From Candidatus Falkowiibacteriota bacterium (GTDB lineage Bacteria; Patescibacteriota; Patescibacteriia; CAIXNZ01), in assembly GCA_903920975.1 (NCBI GenBank), contig CAIXNZ010000112.1, positions 1 through 18,699 on the forward strand: 18,699 bases of DNA. Direction: 5' to 3'. Under the pieces are notes generated by a model that was given only the letters and a program-made list of their open reading frames with translations, was not told where the DNA came from and did no database searches. The position numbers and the translations under genes are program-made. Positions 13,909 to 18,699 of this stretch are shown here, in pieces (within the stretch, counting starts at the first letter, position 1; each line of letters opens with the position of its first letter).

Positions 13909-14355
13909 ATGTCAAGACTAGAAATACTTAAAGAACCAAGCCCAATTTTGCGTCAAAAGACAGCAAAAATTAAAGCCATTACCCCAGAAGTGGAACGGCT
14001 TATTATTGATATGGTGGAAACCATGAAAGCTAATGATGGGGTTGGCTTGGCAGCGCCGCAAGTCGGCCAAGGCATTCGTTTATGCACTATTAATACGGGA
14101 GAAGGCGCTTTGGCACTGATTAATGCTAAAATTCTCTGGAAATCTTTTAGGAAGGAAATAGAAGAAGAGGGTTGTTTAAGTTGTCCGGGTGTTTTTAAAA
14201 ATATTAAAAGAGCAAAATCTGTTTGGGTTTTGACCAAAAATGAACATAACAAATTTATTTTTTTCAGAGCGCACGGACTATTTGCCAGGGTTATTCAACA
14301 TGAACTTGATCATTTGGATGGCAAATTGATCACAGATAAACCAGAAATAAAATAA
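13909..14355 (+). CDS. def: Peptide deformylase
   Basis: 148 residues. It removes the formyl group from the N-terminal methionine of new proteins. All three family motifs are intact: GVGLAAPQ (44-51, with Q51), EEGCLS (86-91, metal ligand C89) and QHELDH (130-135, ligands H131 and H135 and catalytic E132). It is slightly short for the family (usually about 150-190 residues) because the C-terminal helix is brief. It is the partner of fmt, 113 nt downstream. The promoter is at 13844-13872. The ATG has no SD, as is common in this window. Confidence 0.95.
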   Translation: MSRLEILKEPSPILRQKTAKIKAITPEVERLIIDMVETMKANDGVGLAAPQVGQGIRLCTINTGEGALALINAKILWKSFRKEIEEEGCLSCPGVFKNIKRAKSVWVLTKNEHNKFIFFRAHGLFARVIQHELDHLDGKLITDKPEIK

Positions 14356-14455
14356 AGTAATCAATTGGCAATTAACAATTTTCAATGAATTTTCAATAAT
14401 CAATTTTCAAATAAATATTCCAAAATTGTAAATTGATAATTGCGCATTATTAATT
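14356..14455. repeat. AT-rich degenerate repeat between def and fmt
   Basis: About 100 nt built from imperfect copies of CAATTTTCAA, CAATTGGCAATT and related words. No terminator hairpin with a T run is seen, so def and fmt may stay on one transcript. Possible weak -35 and -10 words occur near 14433 and 14459, but I cannot place a firm promoter. Confidence 0.55.
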
Positions 14456-14468
14456 GAGTAAAATTATT

Positions 14469-15419
14469 ATGCCGGATAATTTAAAACAAACTAGAGTTAT
14501 ATTCATGGGCACGCCTGATTTTGGCTTGCCTGTTTTTAAATATTTGATTGATAATGCGAATATCATTGGTGTTGTGACACAACCTGATAAAAAAGTTGGC
14601 CGCAACCAAACCCTGACTTCCCCGCCAATCAAACAATTTGCCATTGAAAAAAATATTAAAGTTTTACAGCCAGAAAAAGTTAAGGGAAATCTCGACTTTA
14701 TTAAACAGATTAAAGATTTGAAACCAGATTTGATAATCGTGGTTGCCTATGGATTTATTTTGCCCAAAGAAATATTAGATATTCCTAAATTCGGTGTTAT
14801 TAATATACACGCTTCATTATTGCCAAAATATCGCGGTGCTTCACCTATTCAATCAGCGATTATAAATGACGATAAAGAAACAGGCATTTCGTTAATGCTT
14901 TTAGATGAACTAATGGATCACGGTCCAATTTTAGTCCAGAAAAAAATTAAAATTTTACCATATGATGATTTTGAATTATTACACGATAAATTAGCAGAAC
15001 TTGGTGCCGAACTTTTAATAAAAGCACTTCCCGAGTATTTGTCAGGAAAAATTCAGGGCAAAAAGCAAAAGGATTCTGATGCCACTTATTGCCAGTTGAT
15101 TAAAAAAGAAGACGGCAAAATTGACTGGAACAAATCAGCTGAGGAAATTGAGCGCCAAGTGCGCGCCTTTAATCCCTGGCCGGGCGCCTTCACGAATTGG
15201 GAAGAAAAAAATTTAAAAATATTAAAATCAGAAGTTCATGACGCTGAAAAAGTTAATAAGGTTATAGGTGAAGTTTATGAGGTTAATGAAGTTATTAAGG
15301 TTCAGTGTGGTCAGGGACAATTAGAACTGATTGGATTGCAACTTGAAGGTAAAAATAAAATGTCGGCCAAGGAATTTATTAATGGTCACCCTAAAATTAT
15401 TGGTTCAATATTAACATAA
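14469..15419 (+). CDS. fmt: Methionyl-tRNA formyltransferase
   Basis: 316 residues from the ATG at 14469; a TTG at 14454 would add five. It transfers a formyl group from 10-formyl-tetrahydrofolate to initiator Met-tRNA. The N-terminal Rossmann-like domain starts at RVIFMGTPDFG. The catalytic residues are visible: N112 and H114 in INIHASLLPKYRG, and D150 in MDHGPIL. The hydrolase-like linker and C-terminal tRNA-binding domain follow, with FNPWPGAFT and the end motif NGHP. The length is normal. In many bacteria rsmB follows; here the gene ends at a bidirectional terminator before two zinc-ribbon genes on the other strand. Confidence 0.95.
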   Translation: MPDNLKQTRVIFMGTPDFGLPVFKYLIDNANIIGVVTQPDKKVGRNQTLTSPPIKQFAIEKNIKVLQPEKVKGNLDFIKQIKDLKPDLIIVVAYGFILPKEILDIPKFGVINIHASLLPKYRGASPIQSAIINDDKETGISLMLLDELMDHGPILVQKKIKILPYDDFELLHDKLAELGAELLIKALPEYLSGKIQGKKQKDSDATYCQLIKKEDGKIDWNKSAEEIERQVRAFNPWPGAFTNWEEKNLKILKSEVHDAEKVNKVIGEVYEVNEVIKVQCGQGQLELIGLQLEGKNKMSAKEFINGHPKIIGSILT

Positions 15420-15426
15420 GCAAAAG

Positions 15427-15459
15427 AAAAAATCGCTCCGATTACTCGAAGCGATTTTT
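15427..15459. terminator. Bidirectional terminator between fmt and the 57-residue zinc-ribbon gene
   Basis: AAATCGCT (15430-15437) pairs with AGCGATTT (15450-15457). An A run precedes and a T run follows, so it serves both converging genes. Confidence 0.9.
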
Positions 15460-15463
15460 AAAT

Positions 15464-15637
15464 TTATTCCATGGCGTAGTTTTGGAAACATCCAGTGCAG
15501 GTTATGATTTTTCTACCCTGAGTATCGTTTTTGCCAGTAGGCATATGGGTATAGACCTGATCACCGCAGTTTGGACACCTTGCTTCATCTTTTTTCAGAA
15601 CTTTCCTCTCCTGTTCCTTTTCCACCGGCTCAACCAT
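15464..15637 (-). CDS. 57-residue zinc-ribbon protein
   Basis: The ATG at 15637 has a strong SD (GGAGG, 7 nt). The charged N-terminus (VEPVEKEQERK) is followed by CPNC at 21-24 and CTGC at 47-50, the four ligands of a zinc ribbon, separated by a loop containing VYTHMPTGKND. It ends NYAME. Such very small zinc ribbons are often nucleic-acid or protein-binding adaptors; no family name can be given. The gene has a consensus promoter and its own terminator. It is too short for ordinary ORF cut-offs and is hidden beneath a spurious plus-strand frame. Confidence 0.8.
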   Translation of the reverse strand: MVEPVEKEQERKVLKKDEARCPNCGDQVYTHMPTGKNDTQGRKIITCTGCFQNYAME

Positions 15638-15668
15638 ATTCTTCCCTCCTTATTTTTAATATTTTTAC

Positions 15669-15697
15669 ATTTTAGCATAAAAATGTATCTTTGTCAA
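15669..15697 (-). promoter_or_regulatory. Promoter of the 57-residue zinc-ribbon gene
   Basis: TTGACA (15697-15692), a 17-nt spacer, then extended -10 TGC and TAAAAT (15674-15669) on the minus strand. Confidence 0.85.
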
Positions 15698-15724
15698 TTA
15701 GTATTTAATAATTATTTGATAAAG

Positions 15725-15753
15725 AAAACCGCTCCAAGAGGGGCGGTTTTTTT
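15725..15753. terminator. Terminator after the 53-residue zinc-ribbon gene
   Basis: AAAACCGCTCC (15725-15735) pairs with GGGGCGGTTTT (15740-15750), one wobble. Seven T follow on the plus strand; TTTTCTTT follows on the minus strand, where the gene it ends lies. Confidence 0.8.
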
Positions 15754-15765
15754 ATTACTAAATCA

Positions 15766-15927
15766 TTAATCAACACCAATCCATTCTTCGTGCGTATCTC
15801 CGCATTTGGTGCAGGTATAGATAATGACATCAAAACCAGCATAGTGTCCGCGTCCGGTTTGCTCCCAGCGCTTACCCGTTTGTTTCATTTTGCCCTTACA
15901 TTTCTTGCAACATTTTGATTCGGCCAT
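15766..15927 (-). CDS. 53-residue zinc-ribbon protein
   Basis: The ATG at 15927 has a perfect SD (AAGGAGG). The protein starts MAESKCCKKC; C7 and C10 give the first ligand pair (C6 is an extra cysteine) and CTKC at 39-42 the second. Between them GKRWEQTGRGHYAGFDVIIY makes the usual beta ribbon, and the tail is acidic. It differs clearly in sequence from the 57-residue zinc ribbon at 15464, although promoter, SD, size and terminator are laid out the same way. The function is unknown; nucleic-acid binding is plausible for this fold. Confidence 0.8.
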   Translation of the reverse strand: MAESKCCKKCKGKMKQTGKRWEQTGRGHYAGFDVIIYTCTKCGDTHEEWIGVD

Positions 15928-15948
15928 TTTTATCCTCCTTTTTCTTTA

Positions 15949-15977
15949 ATTTAAGCAAAAACATTGAATTTTGTCAA
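15949..15977 (-). promoter_or_regulatory. Promoter of the 53-residue zinc-ribbon gene
   Basis: TTGACA (15977-15972), a 17-nt spacer, then extended -10 TGC and TTAAAT (15954-15949) on the minus strand. The -35 box directly abuts the stop codon of the DNA polymerase gene. Confidence 0.8.
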
Positions 15978-17231
15978 TTAAATCGGCTCGTAACTAGATT
16001 TATCCGTCCTATCCGTTATTTCCACTGATTTTCTAAAGCCGATTCTGTCATGCGCCTGTTCTTGCAATCCCCACATTGTGCCGTTATAAATCGTGTATTC
16101 GCCAAATTTATTATTAATTTTGTCCAGGGCTTGGCAGGCAAAGCGTTTTTTATCCAGGCTGTAAAATAAATCCAGTTGATTTGTCAGCGGTTGTAATCGA
16201 GTGACTGAAATTGCCAGCATGGTCACCGCTCGCGGCGGCGGCTGGGACTTTAGAATTAGATTATAAGCTGATTTAAAAATATCTTCGGTAGTAAATAGCG
16301 GTTTGGCTACCTTTTTACTCTGGAAACAGCCGCCGCCGTATTTTAAACAGTAGCCGGCTGAAATTCCCTGCGCCTCTAATCCTTGTTCGCGCATGCGGCG
16401 ACCAGTTTTTTCTGACAGCTTCATTAAAATGCCAGAGAGATATTTTAAGTCATTGGTGTGGCGAGGCACACAATAAGAATGACCAATTGATTTAGGCAAG
16501 ATTTCCTCCTGTGTGCGCACGCCCTCGATTTCCACGCCATTGGCATTGGCCCAGAGATAATAACCAGGTTTGCCAAGTGCCTGCATAATATTGGCCACAG
16601 GATAATTTTTTAAATCCAGCAGATTAAAAATACCCAGACGATTTAGATGAACCTGCATTTTTTCTTTAATGCCCCAGGCCTCGGTAATTTTTACTCTGTT
16701 AAAAATCTCTTCCATTTTGGCAATGGAATCAATAAGTAGATAGCTGTCTTTTTCACAGATATCAGAAGCAAACTTGGCTAAAAAGCGGGTCCAAGATAAG
16801 CCAGACGAACAAGTTAGCCAATCCCCCACTTCTTTTTTAATTCTAGATTTGATTTCAATAATTATTTTTTCGCCTTGTTGCCAATTTTTGATATGGCCGG
16901 TCATGTCTAAAAAAGCCTCATCAATACTATAGGGTTCGATTCGTCCGGTATAGTCGCTTAAAATACTAAATATTTTTTTGGTAGTTGATCTATATTTAGC
17001 TGGTTCATTTTCCACCAAAATAACGCCAGGATAAATTTTTTTGGCTTCGGCTACAGTGCAACCTGTCTTAATGCCCAGCTTTTTGGCTTCTTTGGATGAA
17101 GCGATAATACAACCCCGCGGTGCCAAATAAGCGCAGACACCAACTGGTTTTCCGCGCAATAAAGAATTGGCCTGCTGTTCCACAGAGGCAAAGTAGGAAT
17201 TCATATCGAGATGAAGAATAAAATTATTCAT
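15978..17231 (-). CDS. Y-family DNA polymerase (DinB/UmuC type)
   Basis: 417 residues from the ATG at 17231; a longer reading would translate the palindromic repeat upstream and is rejected. It is a translesion polymerase. Catalytic residues are D9 in HLDMNSYFASVE (steric gate at Y13 or F14) and D104, E105 in YSIDEAF. The finger region has SSGLSWTRFLAKFASD, where most DinB proteins have N-K in place of T-R. A QLDLF beta-clamp-binding motif lies internally at 352-356, as in UmuC rather than at the C-terminus as in DinB. The length also fits UmuC. No UmuD-like gene is visible. No SD; the gene follows the 82-residue protein and two repeat hairpins. Confidence 0.9.
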   Translation of the reverse strand: MNNFILHLDMNSYFASVEQQANSLLRGKPVGVCAYLAPRGCIIASSKEAKKLGIKTGCTVAEAKKIYPGVILVENEPAKYRSTTKKIFSILSDYTGRIEPYSIDEAFLDMTGHIKNWQQGEKIIIEIKSRIKKEVGDWLTCSSGLSWTRFLAKFASDICEKDSYLLIDSIAKMEEIFNRVKITEAWGIKEKMQVHLNRLGIFNLLDLKNYPVANIMQALGKPGYYLWANANGVEIEGVRTQEEILPKSIGHSYCVPRHTNDLKYLSGILMKLSEKTGRRMREQGLEAQGISAGYCLKYGGGCFQSKKVAKPLFTTEDIFKSAYNLILKSQPPPRAVTMLAISVTRLQPLTNQLDLFYSLDKKRFACQALDKINNKFGEYTIYNGTMWGLQEQAHDRIGFRKSVEITDRTDKSSYEPI

Positions 17232-17236
17232 ATGTT

Positions 17237-17312
17237 GCTTTTTGTCATGCTGAGCATGTCGAAGCATACAAAAAGCCATGCCACCCATTCGACAGGCTCA
17301 GGGTGACATGGC
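17237..17312. repeat. Two adjacent palindromic repeats (family A, copies 4 and 5)
   Basis: Copy 4 has arms GCTTTTTGT (17237-17245) and ACAAAAAGC (17268-17276) around CTGAGCATGTCGAAG. Copy 5 has arms GCCATGCCACCC (17275-17286) and GGGTGACATGGC (17301-17312), 11 of 12, with the core reversed. The pair fills the whole gap between two genes. It touches the stop codon of the 82-residue gene and ends 5 nt before the polymerase ATG. Confidence 0.85.
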
Positions 17313-17560
17313 TATTCATGATACGCTTCCTCTAAATACCATTTTAAATCATTAGTATCAAAAACCAGCTTAAAATAATTGTCTTCGCTGGTAACTGAAA
17401 AATAAACCAGCTTGCCATTCCCTGTTCTTTTTTCATAGCGCAAATTGATTTTTTCAACAATATATTTTTTACCACCCCATTTGATGGCATATGGCTTGGG
17501 TCCGTTTTTGGCAAAAATGGTTATTACTTCTATCTCATCTTTGGCTTTGGTTATATGCAT
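17312..17560 (-). CDS. 82-residue protein next to the Y-family polymerase, DUF6504-like
   Basis: I chose ATG at 17560; a GTG at 17575 would add MVQIS, encoded by the CACAGAT repeat. The protein is a small beta-rich domain with KPYAIKWGGKKYIVEKINLR, then YFSVTSEDNYFKLVF and ending KWYLEEAYHE. The order (P-x-x-I-x-W-x-G-x-x-Y-x-V, then YF-x-V, then WYL) resembles DUF6504, a small domain I recall beside Y-family polymerases or ImuB in actinobacteria. That link is from memory, and the polymerase next door supports it. It has no SD and no clear promoter. It is probably co-transcribed with the polymerase through the repeat pair. Confidence 0.7.
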   Translation of the reverse strand: MHITKAKDEIEVITIFAKNGPKPYAIKWGGKKYIVEKINLRYEKRTGNGKLVYFSVTSEDNYFKLVFDTNDLKWYLEEAYHE

Positions 17561-17572
17561 AGATATCTGAAC

Positions 17573-17615
17573 CACAGATTTTTATTGCACAGATTCCACA
17601 GATGAGTATCTGTGC
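17573..17615. repeat. CACAGAT repeat cluster
   Basis: Three direct copies of CACAGAT (17573-17579, 17588-17594, 17597-17603) and one inverted copy (17608-17614). GCACAGAT and ATCTGTGC can pair. The rest of 17616-17684 holds nothing I recognise. Confidence 0.7.
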
Positions 17616-17684
17616 TATCAGTGATTATGAATCAGTGTTTCAGCTTTCATTATATCCCGAACAAAGACCGAACACAAGAGAAAT

Positions 17685-17708
17685 AAAAAAGATCCTCACC
17701 CAAGGATC
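17685..17708 (-). terminator. Terminator of the O-antigen ligase-like gene
   Basis: GATCCT (17691-17696) pairs with AGGATC (17703-17708), followed by six T on the minus strand, 17 nt after the stop codon. Confidence 0.85.
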
Positions 17709-17724
17709 AAATTTTGGTTTTTGA

Positions 17725-18699
17725 TTAATCTGACAGTCTCGATTTAAATATGCTAACACAAAGCATTAAATACCCTATTCCCAGTGGATGGTTCAAATAT
17801 GGGCTAAACATATTGGTTGCTAATAAGGCGACTAAACCAAGCAATAAGCCGGCTGAAATAAGGCCATATTCACTGTTTTTAAGCGTTTTAAAGCCCAGAT
17901 AAGCGATTTGTATGATAAATGCCAGATATGCCAGTAAACCAAGAATTCCTATCTCTGTAATCGTGTCCAAGTATCCCCATTCAAAAGTATAAGTCGTGTA
18001 CCAGCCCTTTGGGTTTTGTTCATTTTTAATTCTGGGATCTTCGGATTTAAAATTTATGGTGGTACCATAGCCATTACCAAAAATCGGGCTTTGTTTTATT
18101 TTTTTGAGAAGCGGTGGTAGTTCATTCCAGCGACTGGAAACACCAGCTTCTCCAAAAAATGTTAAAAATCTGCCGCCAATTAATTCTGCTGATAATTCTG
18201 ACGAGGGTTTAGGAACGGGAAAATTAGCAATACTAATTAAGAGCAAAACGCTTAAAATTAATGAGCCCCCTGAAATGCCAATGACTTTGCCAATTGTTTT
18301 TATGCCTGGTTTGAGAATAAAAAGTAAGTAAGCCAAGAGCGTGATAAAACCGACAATTTCTGCCAGCCAGAAGCTGCGCGAAAAGGAAATTAAGATTGAG
18401 GTTTGAATTATAGTTAATAGCAAAAAAAGCAATACATTGCGTTTGCGTAGGGAACGCAGATCTGCATTCCCTACGGTTTTGATTAATTGTTTTTTTTGCA
18501 TCAACCATATTATCAAACAAATGACAATAAAAATTCCCATCAATGTCCAGATTTGCGATTGGAAAAATATTCTGAAAAAATTAGCGCCGGCATAAGTTAT
18601 CTCCCCTACTCTGGTATCGCGAATCCAGTGGTAAAATAAATCAGCCGCATTAATAAAATCATGTGAAAATAAATATAGCGTAAAAAATATTTTGGCACA
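17725..18699 (-). CDS. O-antigen ligase/polymerase-like membrane protein, C-terminal part (runs off window)
   Basis: The frame is open to the right edge, giving the last 324 residues. At least six hydrophobic segments are visible. The SFSRSFWLAE motif at the start of one of them is typical of the Wzy/O-antigen ligase (Wzy_C) family. A long extracellular loop with SRWNELPPLLKKIKQSPIFGNGYGTT and EWGYLDTITEIGILGLLAY matches the conserved loop pattern IFGxGxGT and the helix after it. Such proteins polymerise or attach surface polysaccharide outside the cytoplasmic membrane. A palindromic repeat (18446-18475) lies in frame in a short loop. Start and N-terminal half are outside the window. Confidence 0.88.
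   Translation of the reverse strand, partial: CAKIFFTLYLFSHDFINAADLFYHWIRDTRVGEITYAGANFFRIFFQSQIWTLMGIFIVICLIIWLMQKKQLIKTVGNADLRSLRKRNVLLFLLLTIIQTSILISFSRSFWLAEIVGFITLLAYLLFILKPGIKTIGKVIGISGGSLILSVLLLISIANFPVPKPSSELSAELIGGRFLTFFGEAGVSSRWNELPPLLKKIKQSPIFGNGYGTTINFKSEDPRIKNEQNPKGWYTTYTFEWGYLDTITEIGILGLLAYLAFIIQIAYLGFKTLKNSEYGLISAGLLLGLVALLATNMFSPYLNHPLGIGYLMLCVSIFKSRLSD
18446..18475. repeat. Palindromic repeat inside a coding sequence (family B, copy 2)
   Basis: 30-bp palindrome with arms CGTAGGGAACGCAGA and TCTGCATTCCCTACG (14 of 15 pairs). It is exactly ten codons long and adds TVGNADLRSLR-like residues to a cytoplasmic or loop segment between two membrane helices. Confidence 0.8.

Noticed and set aside
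15482..15769. Plus-strand frame of 95 residues
   Set aside because: Overlaps the 57-residue zinc-ribbon gene with promoter, SD and cysteine pairs on the minus strand.
17232..17288. N-terminal extension of the Y-family polymerase
   Set aside because: The added residues are a translation of the palindromic repeat; the family starts at the MNNF-like position near D9.
1..18699. tRNA or rRNA genes, insertion sequences, prophage genes
   Set aside because: No cloverleaf, conserved rRNA segment, transposase or phage gene was found on either strand.

Overview
The window looks like chromosomal DNA of a low-GC, small-genome bacterium, most likely a member of the Candidate Phyla Radiation (Patescibacteria). 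This is inferred from three things: the mix of genes, a PriA that has lost its ATPase motifs, and the many genes without a Shine-Dalgarno (SD) sequence. No rRNA, tRNA or marker gene that would fix the lineage is present.

Layout. 1-1169 (minus): N-terminal 389 residues of an SF2 helicase. 1274-2296: radical-SAM protein of the AmmeMemoRadiSam set. 2506-5127: clpB behind a sigma70-type promoter and a perfect CIRCE operator. 5213-7607 (minus): one promoter-to-terminator operon of six unrecognised or poorly known membrane and secreted proteins, including a cysteine-rich protein with six EGF-like repeats. 7662-7934 (minus): a 90-residue orphan. 8015-8123 (minus): a previously unannotated candidate small RNA with its own promoter, a possible pseudoknot and a strong terminator. 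8214-9611: exported lysozyme-like hydrolase with four C-terminal repeats. 9625-11333: LigB-like protein, a 61-residue orphan and AMMECR1. 11320-13221: priA. 13263-13826 (minus): NYN nuclease. 13909-15419: def and fmt. 15464-15927 (minus): two tiny zinc-ribbon genes. 15978-17560 (minus): Y-family DNA polymerase and a small companion. 17725-18699 (minus): C-terminal part of an O-antigen ligase-like membrane protein.

How the genes fit together. priA, def and fmt keep a common bacterial gene order, here interrupted by the NYN gene on the other strand. def and fmt form the N-formyl-methionine cycle. The LigB-like, AMMECR1 and radical-SAM proteins belong to one conserved set of unknown biochemical role, but here they are split between two loci about 7 kb apart. 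The secreted operon and the lysozyme-like protein share a C-terminal repeat motif and probably act at the cell surface.

Two gene styles are visible. Six genes, mostly small, have strong SD sequences, most with a clear TTGACA-17-TNNNNT promoter or a private terminator. Most housekeeping genes have no SD, and several begin 7-8 nt after an extended -10 box, as expected for leaderless mRNAs. Several families of palindromic repeats lie directly after stop codons, and one lies inside a coding sequence.
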